From: Poa pratensis
Taxonomy: Eukaryota; Streptophyta; Magnoliopsida; Poales; Poaceae
Reading direction: 5' to 3'
DNA length: 64,000 nt
Assembly: GCA_947311845.1 (NCBI GenBank)
Contig: CAMZMU010000027.1
Coordinates: 51,471,058-51,535,057 of the forward strand
This document shows, one piece after another, positions 9,223-20,162 of the stretch. Positions within the stretch are counted from its first letter, which is position 1; every line of letters starts with the position of its first letter. A program made the translations under genes and the position numbers. The notes below the pieces were generated by a model, which was not told the DNA's origin, ran no database searches, and saw only the letters and a program-made list of their open reading frames with translations.

Positions 9223-12200
9223 TTACACATCATGAACAACATCCCTATTTAGTCTTCGCTTTTTCTTTTTGTGAGACCCTTTCTTCTGATCGCTCCGTAA
9301 CCATGGACAAGGGTCTGCATATAACTTGAGACTTGGGTCAGTGGTCACTTTGAAGGGCGGAATTTCATGAAACTTGTCGTAATCTTCTGACATGTCTGTC
9401 TTGTCCTCCACTCCCACGATGGTTCTTTTCCCTGAAAGAACTATGTGGCGCTTTGGCTCATCGGCTGATGTATTCACTTCCTTATCTTTTCTTTTTTTTG
9501 GCTTGGTAGACATGTCCTTCACATAGAAAACCTGAGCCACATCCTTGGCTAGAACGAATGGTTCGTTGTCGTACGCAACATTCGTGAGATCCACTGTAGT
9601 CATTCCGTACAATGGGTCTTCCTTTACCCCGCCGCCTCTCAGGTTGAACCATTTGCACCAGAACAAAGGGACCTTCAAAGAAGGTCCATAGTCAAGTTCC
9701 CATATCTGCTCTATGCAACCATAATATGTGACCGTGGCCTCATTCGTGCTCTTATCATCAAAGCGGACACCACTATTTTGGTTGGTGCTCTTTTTATCTT
9801 GGGCGTTCGTGTAAAATGTATTCCCGTTTATCTCATACCCTTGGAAAGTCCAAATAGTCGAAGATGGCCCCTTAGACAACAAGAACAGCTCATCTGAGAC
9901 TGTGTTGTTGTTGTTCAGATGCGTTTCCAACCAACCGCCAAAATTCTCCATGTGTTCCTTTGCAATGGCGGAGTCATCCATCCCCGGGTTGTTAGAGCGT
10001 ACAATATCCTTGTGCATCTGGATATACGGAGCCACCAAAGTGGAATTATGCAGAACTGTGTAGTGTGCTTTTGTGAAAGAATACCCGTCCCTGCATATGT
10101 ATGATTTCTTTCCTAGAGTGCCTTTCCACTTAGTCTCCCCTCATGTCGCGATTCAGGAAGACCAATCGACTTAATGCCGGGAATAAAGTCAACACAAAAC
10201 TCAATGACCTCCTCTGTTCCATACCCTTTGGAGATGCTTCCTTCTGGCCTAGCACGGTTATGAACATACTTCTTCAACACTCCCATGAACCTCTCAAAGG
10301 GGAACATATTGTGTAGAAATACAGGACCCAGAATGTGAATCTCGTCGACCAGGTGTACTAGGAGATGTGTCATAATAGTGAAGAAGGATGGTGGGAACAC
10401 CAACTCAAAACTAACGAGACATTGAGCCACATCCTTCTGTAACCTTAATAGAGTGGTTGGGCTGATTGACTTCTGCGAAATTGCATTGAGGAACGCACAT
10501 AGCTGAACAATGGATACTCGAACATTTTCCGGTAGAAGCCCCCGCAATGCAACCGGAAGCAGTTGAGTCATCAGCACGTGGCAGTCATGAGACTTTAGGT
10601 TCTGGAACTTTTTCTCTGCCATATTTATTATTCCCTTTATATTCGACGAGAAGCCAGACGGGACCTTCATACTGCTCAGGACTTCAAAAAATATCTCCTT
10701 CTCTTCTTTGGTAAGAACGTAGCTAGCAGGACGTAGACGTCCTTTATCCGTCCTCATTGGATGCAGGTTCTTTGGGTCTTTCAAAAGTTGCTGGTCCTCT
10801 CGTGCTTCCGGAGTATCTTTTGCCTTCCCATACACGCCCAAGAAGCCTAGCAGGTTCACGCAAACATTCTTCGTCACGTGCATCACGTCGATTGCAGAGC
10901 GGACCTTTAGGATTTTCCAATAGGGTAGTTCCCAAAATATAGACTTCTTCTTCCACAGGGGAACGTGGTTGTTAGCGTCCTTCGGAACAGACTGTCCGCC
11001 AGGACCCTTTCCAAAGATTACATCTAAATCCTTGACCGCATCATATATATCTTCACCACTTTGGAGGGGTGGCTTCGGCCGGTGATCTGCCTCACCTTTG
11101 AAATGCTGCTTGCTTTTCTTTCTTAGGGGATGCTGAGTTGTAAGAAATCGACGATGACCCGGGTACACATTCTTGTTACCTACATATATACTTTCAGTGC
11201 TATCTAAACAGTGTGTGCATGCATTGTATCCCTTGTTCGACTGTCCTGAAATGTTACTAAGAGCAGGCCAATCATTGATGGTTACAAACAACAACCCTCG
11301 TAGGTTAAATTCCGCTTGTTTGTACTCATCCCACACAGGTACCCCTTCATCACGCCACAACTGTAAAAGTTCATCAACTAATGGCCTCAGGTAGACATCA
11401 ATGTTGTTACCGGGTTGCTTCGGGCCTTGGATGAGCACTGGCATCATAATGAACTTCCGCTTCATGCACAACCAAGGAGGAAGGTTATAGATACATAGAG
11501 TCACAGGCCAGGTGCTATGACTGCTGCTCTGCTCCCCAAAAGGATTAAAGCCATCCGTGCTAAGACCAAACCTTAAGTTCCTTGGGTCACGTGCAAATTC
11601 CTTGTACTCTGTATCGATTTTTCTCCACTGCGACCCATCAGCCGGGTGTCTCAACATCTCGTCGCTCTTGCGGTCTTCTTTGTGCCATCGCAACAACTTG
11701 GCATGCTCTTTGTTTCTGAACAAACGTTTCAACCGTGGTATTATAGGAGCGTACCACATCACCTTGGCAGGAACCTTCTTCCTGGCGGGCAGGCCCTCAA
11801 CATCGCCAGGGTCATCTGCTCTGATCTTATACCGCAATGCACCGCATACCGGGCATTCATTCAAATTCTCATACTTCTCACCGCGGTAGAGGATGCAGTC
11901 ATTAATGCATGCATGTATCTTCTGCACATCTAATCCTAGAGGGCAGATAATCTTCTTTGCTTCATACGCACTCTCGGGCAATTCGTTACCAGCCGGCAGC
12001 TTGTCCTTCACTATTTTCAGTAAACTCCCAAATCCCTTGTCAGATAAACCATTCGCTGCCTTCCATTGCAATAATTCCAGTGTGGTACCGAGCTTTGTGT
12101 TGCCATCTTCGCAAGTTGGGTACAACTTTGTTTTGTGATCCTCTAACATGCGCTCCAACTTCAACTTCTCAAGTGTAGTTTCTGCTAGGGTATGTGCATC

Positions 12201-12601
12201 AACGATGACCCCACGTAAATCATCATGTATGATGGGATCATCTGGTACCTCTTCATCATCAGCTTCCCCTGTTGGGTTACCAACGTATTCAGGGTACATG
12301 TAGTTGTCATCGTTCTCTTCTTCTTCGTTGTCTTCCATCATAACCCCTTTTTCTCCGTGCTTGGTCCAACAATTATAGCCGGGCATGAAACCAGAAGTTA
12401 TCAGGTGGAGGTGAATTCTGTCTGTGTTAGGGTAATCCTTCTCATTCCGACATTTCTGCATGGACAACACATAAAACCATTCGGCCCCTTGTTATCCTTA
12501 GCCACATTGAGAAAAGATTGCACGCCATCCATGTACTCTTTAGAGCGTCGGTCAGCGTACATCCATGGATGACTCATCTGCAAATCACCGCTAAAACCCA
12601 T
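9223..12601 (-). pseudogene. TNP2-type CACTA transposase, three reading-frame pieces
   Basis: The protein would bind the ends of CACTA elements and catalyse excision and integration. Reading on the minus strand from ATG at 12601, the first piece (12601-12401) has the N-terminal transposase-associated domain (PWMYADRRSKEYMDGV). The frame shifts near 12455. The main piece, 12470-10113 (785 residues), holds an acidic linker, the TNP2 transposase core (CPVCGALRYK; GLSTDGFNPFGEQSS; ACTHCLDST) and the DUF4218-like region (VLSSMKVPSGF...VFLHNMFPFERFMGVLKKYV). A second shift near 10115-10125 leads into 10038-9223, which carries the C-terminal DUF4216-like domain and a Lys-rich tail. Introns occur in some relatives, but these changes look like single-base shifts. 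The protein is probably inactive, though only lightly damaged. Confidence 0.88.
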
Positions 12602-13679
12602 TACGATAAACCAACATAATAGGAAACACCATATTCATTAATACAAGTTCATCACATTAAAACCAAAGTATAGTAGTGACCAAATGTAATACATAGTTCT
12701 CATAAAACATAAATTAATTGAAACTAGAATACAACTATCTAAAGAATTTAAATCCAACAACAAATGCGATCAGAATCGCAACTAAGGTAACTATTGAACC
12801 AACAGCATAATGATACCAAGCCTCTTGACTAATGACATATTTTCTAATCTTTTAAGCTTCAAGCGCATTGCATCCATCTTCATCTCGTGCAGCGACGACG
12901 TCGGTAAGCTCGACCCCGTGAGCATCAACGATGTCGGCAATCTTCAAGTCCAATACCATCTTCTCTTCTAGGCATTGGAGACGAAGATCTTCACTTATCT
13001 TCAATTTTGCTTTCAAATCGTTGTTTTCTTTTTTAAAACTCTACAATAGGGTCGGCTGGAATTTCCGGTTCAACTACCTCCTAAATAAAAATATATCTAT
13101 GTCAATTTGGTCGGCATGATTGTTATAAACACGAAACAAAATAAATAGTGATAAAAATATACCACATCCGAATCATAGACCGGACGAGGGCCGACGGGGA
13201 CGGATATCAAAACCATGACACTATACATATAAAAAACATAAGAAAATTATACAAGAAAAATAATTATGCATTCAAATCATACAAGTAATTTTTAAAATAA
13301 AGATAAAAAAGAGGCTCACCGAGGTGGTGCCGGTCACGGGACGGCGGGGCTATCGACGGCGGTGAGGACCGAGACGACACTAAAATCCACAAATAATAAA
13401 TTAATTTGAGCTCAAAAACATAAAAAAATGAACTACTAGCTTAGGCATTTCATCAAACACCTAGGTAGCACTAAAAATGAAATGAGCTAAACTTGTATGG
13501 AAATGGCTAAAATTCGGCCGCCGGGTGAAAGGATCAAGTGTTGCTAACCCTTGGAGAGATGGGTGCCGTCTATCTTGACAAATCTTGGAAAAAAATGGGG
13601 CTACACTTGAGCTTGAGAGAGAAACAATGGAGATGACTTGAGAGTTCAAAAATGGTGGCTGGCCCGGGGTGGGAGATGA
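12602..13679. other. 5' untranslated and internal region of the CACTA element
   Basis: No convincing gene. The region is A/T-rich, with an island around 12850-13070 that reads partly as Glu/Lys-rich peptide on the minus strand but with stops. A short GC-rich patch at 13315-13375 may be remains of an exon. It separates the transposase start from the right subterminal repeats. Confidence 0.4.
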
Positions 13680-13938
13680 TATAGCGGGACCTCTAGTCCC
13701 GGGTTGTACCACGGCCCGGGACGAAAGGTCCACCCTCCAGTCTCCACCCTGCCGCTGACTGCCTCGGTCCCGGGTGGTATCACGGCCCGGAACTAGAGGT
13801 GCCCTACGACCCGGGACCCGACCTGCGCAGCGTCAGAACAGCCGGCCCGGTACTAGTTCCCTCCTCTAGTCCGGGTTGTACCACGCCCGGACTAGAGCCC
13901 AACACCCCTCTCCACCAAAGGTCCGGCTTCCACTAGTG
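13680..13938. repeat. CACTA subterminal repeats and right terminal inverted repeat
   Basis: Repeated CTAGTCCCGGG, CGGCCCGGGAC, CCCGGGTGGTATCACGG and CCGGTACTAG motifs run from 13688 to about 13890. The element ends at 13938 in CACTAGTG, preceded by GGTCCGGCTTC. This is the normal arrangement for the transposase side of a CACTA element. Confidence 0.8.
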
Positions 13939-14343
13939 CAATGTTCATCTTCATTGTGACCAATTATTGCATTTAACTAATTATATGTACCTCTTGTACT
14001 AGCCAAAGTGCCATTACAGCTATTCATGAGCTATGGGATCATACATGTGATATACACTGCTCTTCATTTCTTGAATATTAGTTGGTGTGAATATATCGCT
14101 TCATGCATGGAAAATCTTAAATATACTTTAGTAATTAGTATATGTCTTGTATGTGTATACGTTTTTCTTGTTTTTTCCCATCCCGATTATGTCGATTATT
14201 AAACTGATGGTGTGTTTAACTAATATTTTTTTTAGATAAAGAATGTATAAGTGTTTAACTAATATATAGAGAGTAATTCGTCGTGGTAGTATATAGATTA
14301 CTTAAGTTTGATGGAATCATGTTTTAGGCCGATGCATGCGAGC
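13939..14343. other. A/T-rich intergenic DNA
   Basis: I see no gene or repeat I can name. Short open frames on the plus strand here have no family likeness. Confidence 0.5.
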
Positions 14344-14574
14344 AAAGGTTAAGAGTAAAATGCATCAACAGTCCTGGAACTGTCTGGCTATGCTCAAAAC
14401 GGTCCTAGAACTGAAAAAATGCCCCATTTCAGTCCTCAAACTTGTCTCGATCGTCCACCTACGATCCTGACTACGTATTCCAGTGACGTGGCGACGTGGT
14501 GGACCCGCGACGGCGCCCCCTCTGTGGCCGCACGCGCGCCCTCGAGTCTCCTCGCCGAACAGTTTCGCCCTGTT

Positions 14575-14960
14575 TACCCTGTTTCTAGCCGAGCGGAGCG
14601 CTCGAGGTGGAGGGCGACGGCGGCGGCGGAAGATCGGCTCCGGAAGAGCAGCAGGGGCGGAGGTACTACGCTGGAGCAAGGAGGATTTCTTCCGGAGCCC
14701 TCGTTCCAGAGTTGGCGCGCGCACGGCGGCGCGCTCGCAGCCACCGTGCCACGGCTGCGCCACCGCATGGCCGCCCGCTCCTCTGAGGCCATCAAGGCCG
14801 GGACGCTGCTCGCCGAGAGCGAGAACCAGATGCGCCGCCGCCTCTCCTGAGTTGACCTCGCGCGCCTTCCTCGGCTTCGGCTCCGTCGTCGGCTCCATGT
14901 GTCTTTGTGTTAACTGACCAGGGGCACGCTTCGATGCTGGCCCGGCCACGAAGCTTCAGG
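14575..14960 (+). other. GC-rich interior of the Mutator-like element, possible captured coding fragment
   Basis: One plus-strand frame is open from the inverted repeat to TGA at 14848-14850 and ends with RMAARSSEAIKAGTLLAESENQMRRRLS-like sequence (28 residues here named only in part: RMAARSSEAIKAG). High GC at third positions resembles a grass exon. I do not recognise a family. A captured host exon is possible, but opposite-strand frames are also open. Confidence 0.3.
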
Positions 14961-15388
14961 GCTCTCCTCCTTCTGCTACAACGAGCACGTTGTTCGTCTC
15001 TAAAACATGTAGAAATGACTGATGTATGTGCTATGTAATTCAGCTGAAATGAGTGATCTATGTGCTCTGTAATGTGCTCAGATTTTAGTAAAACGAGTGG
15101 TCAATTCTATGATGTGTTTGAACAAAATCTGAAGGAAAAAATCACACAAAATCATGTTTGTGCTATGTGATGTAATTCAGAGCATTTTGTGACCAAAACG
15201 ACTGAAATCGGAGCTATGTGATGTGATTCAGAGCATTTTGTGACCAAAATCCCAGAAAATTATTGTTGTGCCCTGTTCCTGAAATTTTGTGACCAAAACG
15301 ACTACATTATGTTCAACTGTCATTTGTTCCAGCTGCTAATACATCTCTAAGTAGCAACTACAAATTTCACTGCAGTAAAGAGAACACG

Positions 15389-15640
15389 GCGAAGGTGGCC
15401 TTGAAGAATGGCACTTGGATGCAAGGTTTGCAACGCATGAGCTCGGATGCAGAACTGAATCAATTCCTGCAACTTTGGTGGAAGATACACGAAATTGAGC
15501 TCTCCAACGAACCAGACTTGGCAAAATGAAAACTAACAGCTAATGGCATGTACTCAGCTGCCTCGGCTTATGAGGCGCATTTGCAGTTCTTAGGAAGAAT
15601 CATCAAACCAGACCTGGCGAAGGAGTGGAGTTTGCGAGCA
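15389..15640 (+). pseudogene. LINE-derived zf-RVT fragment inside the Mutator-like element
   Basis: One frame reads through KNGTWMQGLQRM, FLQLWWKIHEIEL and, after one TGA at about 15527, TANGMYSAASAYEAHLQFLG. This is the pattern at the zinc-binding reverse transcriptase domain near the end of plant LINE ORF2, where W..(T)xNGxYSAxSAY is typical. The TGA stands where Trp is expected, so it is probably a G to A change. The fragment begins about 1 kb inside the element and stops just before the right inverted repeat. Confidence 0.7.
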
Positions 15641-15893
15641 GAAGGTAGGGGAAACAGTGGAAACGGTTCGGCGAGGAGCCTGAGTGCGTGCGGGCGCGGC
15701 CGTCGTGGGCCACAGAGGGGGCGCCGTCGCGGGTCCACCACGTCGCCACGTCAGTGGAATACGTAGCCAGGACCGTAAGTGGACAACCGAGACAAGTTTG
15801 AGGACCATGATGATGCATTTCTTAAGTTCCGGGAACGTTTTCAACATAACCAGATAGTTCCAGGACTGTTGATGCATTTTACTCAAAGGTTAA

Positions 15894-17102
15894 TATCGTT
15901 GGAAGTCCAGGGACGCAACATGGCCAATGCTGATAGCTACCCGAACCGGACTAGCTACTAGTCTAGGTCAAAAGCATTAAAGGCAGCGATGCAAGGTGTG
16001 CACCAACTTGCCGCGATCGCTGGAGCATTTCATTTTCTCCGGCACAAAGTATAAATACGGCGTAGACTCGTGTTCAAAGTCCACACCCAATATGCAACGT
16101 GTACACCAACAAGAATACATCGAGCATACAATATACACCATTTACGGGAGAAGTGTATTAATTTAATGAGCACTAGCTACATGTAACTGCTTTGACCTCT
16201 GCATATAAGGCCACAATCGAGGATTAATTCCTACACATCCTCATTTTATTAATGTGATGCCCACTTGTTCAAGATTCAGATTTGACGAAGAATCGGAGAA
16301 ATAAAATATAAGTGATATGATATAAAATCTAGGGGCCAATTACGGAAGTTCCGCTGCATGGGCGGTGAGATAGGGCACATCACCCAATTGGTGGTGTGTA
16401 ATTCATCATCTCGATCGACCGGTATTGAAGTATGCATGCCATCAGTTGATTTTTTTTGCAGTGATCTCGATGCCCATAGGTTCAAGATTCAAATCAAGAA
16501 TTAGATACATAAAATATAATTTATTCAGTCCAGACTAATGGTAATTTTAATTTCTCGTAAGTCACCTTTCTAAGTTTCACCAAGTCTATGGAAATATGTT
16601 TAGTATATACAACATCAAATAAGTTTATACGACTTTACCATAATATATTTGTGTACTATACATATATTGGATGTAGGTATCAATGTTTTAACATCGCAAA
16701 TAGTGGCAACGCTTCAAAGAATTCCATATGGAGCCATTTAGCGGAATCCTGCCCAAACAGTTCTAACAGAGCTATAGCGGGGGCTATATCCGGTAGTAGC
16801 ATTTTTTTGTGCACTTGGTCAAACATAAATAAAATTAGGAAAAGTCCAAAACTTCAATAAATTTGTAACTGAAGAAGTGATATGATGCAATTTTAATATC
16901 ATGGCAAGTATAGTTCTAAATTTATGATCCGGAGGTATCACTTATATATGTGCCACACAACTTGGATGTACTACTAGTCCATTTATTTGTTAAAATTCAA
17001 CCTTCAAGGTTAATTTTGAGAAGTGCAGTCACTTTGAATGAAGTTTTAGTCAATCCTACGAAGTTTCTTGGTCATGTTTATGAAGTCACAGTCAAACCTT
17101 TT
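15894..17102. other. Intergenic DNA without recognisable genes
   Basis: The stretch is A/T-rich. Two related phrases, GTTCAAGATTCA(A/G)AT, occur near 16268 and 16482. A short block around 16685-16800 with GCTATAGCGG resembles fragments found in other grass repeats but has no defined ends here. Confidence 0.4.
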
Positions 17103-17120
17103 CACTAGTAGAAAAAGGGC

Positions 17121-17320
17121 TACCGCTGGCGGACGAAAATGTGCTACCGCTGGCGGGCGGGCGCACGCCAGCGGTGATTACGCCAGTGGTAACAAAATAC
17201 CGCTGGCGTGCGGCCGTCCGCCAGCGGTAAGTGTGGTTACCGCTGGTGTGCATAATATGTGCACGCCAGGAGTAGTTCTGAGCTAGCGCTGGCGTGCGTC
17301 GTTGTCCGCCAGCGGTAAAA
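17121..17320. repeat. Left subterminal array of TACCGCTGGCGG motifs
   Basis: At least eight direct or inverted copies of TACCGCTGGCG(G/T) lie within 200 bases, a likely transposase-binding array. The right-hand counterpart is at 19355-19620. Confidence 0.8.
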
Positions 17321-17424
17321 TATTAGGAATTAAAAAAAAAGAAACACAAAATTATGTAATACATTTGTGTTTTTGCGAAACAGACCCTGGATCTATTAGT
17401 AATAGCTGAAGTTACACAGACCCG

Positions 17425-18165
17425 ATGAAACAAAACAATTACAACCAGGTCCTTCCCGCTGCATCCCCCTCCCTCGCGTCGCCGTCGCCCAACTCGCCGG
17501 CGCTTGTCGCGCTCCTCTCGCCGGAGCTCGACCCAGCGACGCAGGTGAAGGAGGAGGGCGTGGGCGCGGACGGCCGCCTGGCCGGGTTCTTCTGGAGGCA
17601 GCAGCCGATGAAGCTCTTGAACTCCGGGGAGGCGCGGGGAGGAGTTGACGGCGAGGCGGCGCTAGGAGGAGTGGACGGGAGGCGGCGCCCAGGGGCGTGC
17701 GCGTTTCGGGCGGCCGGCGGCGGGCCGTGGTGGCGCTCCTGGTGCGCGGCGGCGGGCCGTGCTGGCGCTCCTGGTGCGCGACCGCGGCGACTCGCGGGCG
17801 GCCGGCGGCGGGCCGTGGTGGCGCTCCTGGTGCGCGACCTTGGAGACTCGCGGGCGGCCGAGGGAGGGCAGCGGGGCCGCGCGCAGAGGAGAGAGGAGAG
17901 CCGGCGATGGCGTCGGAGCGGAGGAGAGCTGGCGATGCACGCACATCGCGTGTACGATTCTCCACCTTATCTTGTTGTGCTATTACGCGAGAGGAGAGAG
18001 AGGAGAGAAGAGAGATGCGTACACACGCAAGAAGAGAGAGAGGCGTACACACGCGCGAGCCTTCAGGTCACATGTTGCGTGGCGTGTAGGTACGTGCTCG
18101 ATCCAACGACTCACATGTCTCCAAGAAAACACACGATCTGTGGGAATGGTGGTTCTTGCTCCTGA
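17425..18165 (+). other. GC-rich ORF-containing insert in the CACTA element, possible captured gene piece
   Basis: A 246-codon frame is open. Its first part (LVALLSPELDPATQVKEEG, LAGFFWRQQPMKLLNSG) has codon use like a grass exon. From about 17700 it becomes a tandem repeat and then a purine-rich GAGAGA tract, where open frames exist on both strands. I do not recognise a domain. Capture of a host fragment by the CACTA element is possible; a chance GC-rich frame is equally possible. Confidence 0.3.
17703..17862. repeat. GC-rich tandem repeat, about three copies
   Basis: A unit containing GGGCCGTGGTGGCGCTCCTG followed by GTGCGCG occurs near 17727, 17754 and 17814. The second and third copies are separated by a longer GACTCGCGGGCGGCCGG block that itself repeats near 17849. 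Copies are nearly identical, suggesting recent expansion by replication slippage. Confidence 0.7.
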
Positions 18166-19350
18166 TTGACTCAATTCTGGTGTGTGGACTTTTCATCCGA
18201 TTCCACCACAGTTTTGTTTTGTGTTTTTGTTTTCCTTTATCTTTTCAAATATCTTTTTGCATTTCAGAAGATATTTCAAACACATGTGTGTATTTAAAAA
18301 AAATACTTGAGTGTGCACTTCAAAACACATTATAGACCGTAGTTTGTCCCGCCTTTTCTCTCGTCATTATATCTCCGCCCTTTTTCTCTCGCCACCGTCG
18401 CTGCTCCCGTTATTTTATAGCTCCGCATTGAGTTCCATCGTTGAAGAGCAAGAGTGAAAGCGTCATCGAAGGACAAGAGTGTTGTCGTCGACGCAAACGA
18501 GTACTGTGTATCGATAGAGGCGGGAGAGGTGCTGCATCGACAGGGCATTGTCAAATTTTACAATCACAAACAACTACACACATAATAGTCCATTATATTA
18601 TCTCGCATGGATATGCATTGGCATCTACGGCGAAATATAGACAAAGACACCGTCAGATTTGACCGTTTTTACGAAAAACAAATCAAATAAAGTGAAGAAA
18701 AAAACTCAAAAAAGATATCCTCTGGCATGGAGTCCTTTTATGTGTACTAGTTGCTATTAAAAATTATAAACTTGATTTTGGACAAATTGTTCAAAAAAAT
18801 CTTCACAAAAAGGTCTATCATGCATAAACATCTATAAGTTTCAAGCCGAATGACCAAGTTATGGCAATTCCCACTGCATAGTTTGTGATAAAGTTCTCAT
18901 ATTCGACAAATAGGTGTGTCTTGGTATAGGAAGCAATGTTTTCGAAGGGATTTTACAAATTATGTTTATAAATATCATTTTCCTTTTTCTAAGTGTAAAA
19001 ATTGACGGTTTTTGTGAACCAAGTACAAAATGTATGGTGCAAAATGGCACTCATCCAAATATCACAAAGAGTAGTCCACATTTGATGGATAATCCCCAAG
19101 TATTAGGAATTTTTTTGATTTCTATCTAATTTCGCCTTGTTAAATGAGTTTATGTTGATTTTCCGAAATCAATTCAAATTTGAACTACAAGTGTTTGATA
19201 GTTTGGTCTGAATTTTTTAAAAAAATCATTTTAAGGTACACAACTAGTGGTTATATCATAGAAATATCGCTGGTTTTATAAAATTTGACCTTTTTCGATG
19301 AATCGTCACAAAAATATCAAGTTACACATGCCAAATAACCCCTGGAGGAC
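18091..19350. other. A/T-rich interior of the CACTA element
   Basis: No gene was found. Open frames are short and show no family likeness. Confidence 0.4.
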
Positions 19351-19354
19351 GACA

Positions 19355-19620
19355 TGCCGCGCTCGCCAGCGGTAAGTCATGTACCGCTGGCGGACAATAA
19401 AGACGTCCGCCAGCGGTAATTTGCTCGTTTCTAGTCCCAGCTGGTCCATGTCCGCCAGCGGTAAGTCAAGTACCGCTGGCGGGCACAGATGCCGTCCGCC
19501 AGCGGTAGTTAGCCCAGCATATCATGCACGCCAGCGGTATTTGGTTACCGCTGGCGTGCGGAAATAATGTGCGCCACTAGTAAATACCGCTGGCGGGCAC
19601 AACTAGTGTCCACCAGCGGT
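19355..19620. repeat. Right subterminal array of CCGCCAGCGGTA motifs
   Basis: About nine copies of GCCAGCGGTA or its inverse TACCGCTGGCG occur, mirroring the left end of the same CACTA element. Confidence 0.8.
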
Positions 19621-19653
19621 AGGGTGGTGGCTATAAGCATATTCCTACTAGTG

Positions 19654-20162
19654 TTTGTTACTTGTTTATATTTTTAACTTTTCGGGCTTTTCCGTTATTT
19701 ATATATGTTTTACTCTTTTATTATTTATTGCCACTGAGCTTTTATTTTGTGGAATGGAAATTTCACTTTCTTCGGTACAATTGTATTTTTATGTATATGT
19801 TTTTACTTCAAATGGGGAGGCAAAAAAATAACTGAAACAACTTCTCAAATTTTTGGTCGCTTGTGGTTTATGCCCTAGAGTTCTTGACGTGGGTCTTATG
19901 TGTCTTAATGGGTAATACTAGGTAGCAATGTAGCAGGACCTGGGTTTGTAAAATTTTAGGTGTCAGGTTATTAAGACCGATATTACATCATTATACATGA
20001 CAGCAGCCGTCGCGTCGAGCATTGATTAGCGTAGGTTCGACAAACGAAAGGGTGTTAGATAGACCCACATGCCTTTGAACGCAAGTGAGGTCAAGCCCAC
20101 CGTTATAACTCCGCAACGGCCGTCGGCTGCATAGCTCCAAAGATTTGGCCGGCTGCTAGAAT
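19654..20162. other. Intergenic DNA
   Basis: A/T-rich, with no gene, RNA or repeat that I can support. Confidence 0.4.

Larger units (their letters stand above)
8686..13938 (-). mobile_element. CACTA (En/Spm) DNA transposon, transposase on minus strand, left end unclear
   Basis: The right terminus CCACTAGTG (ends 13938) is the inverse of the CACTAGTGG start typical of grass CACTA elements. Both flanks of the transposase carry the GC-rich subterminal repeats of this group, with ctagtaccGGG/CCGGTACTAG-like motifs at 8708-8866 and 13680-13920. The minus strand between them encodes a TNP2-type transposase. The left end is not clear: only CACTC at 8686 lies in the right place, it does not resemble the right terminus beyond CACT, and the 3-bp flanks differ (AGC versus CAA). 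The left end may be truncated or mutated. Confidence 0.8.
14353..15884. mobile_element. Mutator-like element (non-autonomous) with 9-bp target duplication
   Basis: The ends are long inverted repeats: GAGTAAAATGCATCAACAG at 14353 and its inverse ending at 15884. Similarity continues inward for roughly 220 bases on each side, including the GACGTGGCGACGTGGTGG block. The element is flanked by identical nonamers AAAGGTTAA at 14344-14352 and 15885-15893. Long terminal inverted repeats plus 9-bp duplications are diagnostic of Mutator-like elements. No transposase is present. The 1.1-kb interior is GC-rich on the left and carries a LINE-derived fragment on the right, so it fits the Pack-MULE type. 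Confidence 0.93.
17103..19653. mobile_element. Non-autonomous CACTA element with TACCGCTGGCGG subterminal repeats
   Basis: The left end CACTAGTAGAAAAAGGG (17103) and the right end CCTACTAGTG (ends 19653) are inverted. Each side has an array of TACCGCTGGCGG and its inverse CCGCCAGCGGTA: about 17121-17320 on the left and 19355-19620 on the right. TTT flanks both ends, which agrees with the 3-bp duplication of CACTA elements but is a weak match because it is low complexity. The 2.55-kb element has no transposase. Its interior contains a GC-rich, partly repetitive block at 17440-18090. Confidence 0.88.

Noticed and set aside
13461..13733. Minus-strand 90-codon frame at the CACTA right side
   Set aside because: It overlaps the subterminal repeats, and no homologous domain is visible.
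16685..16810. Possible transposon fragment with GCTATAGCGG
   Set aside because: No ends, target duplication or partner repeat could be found.
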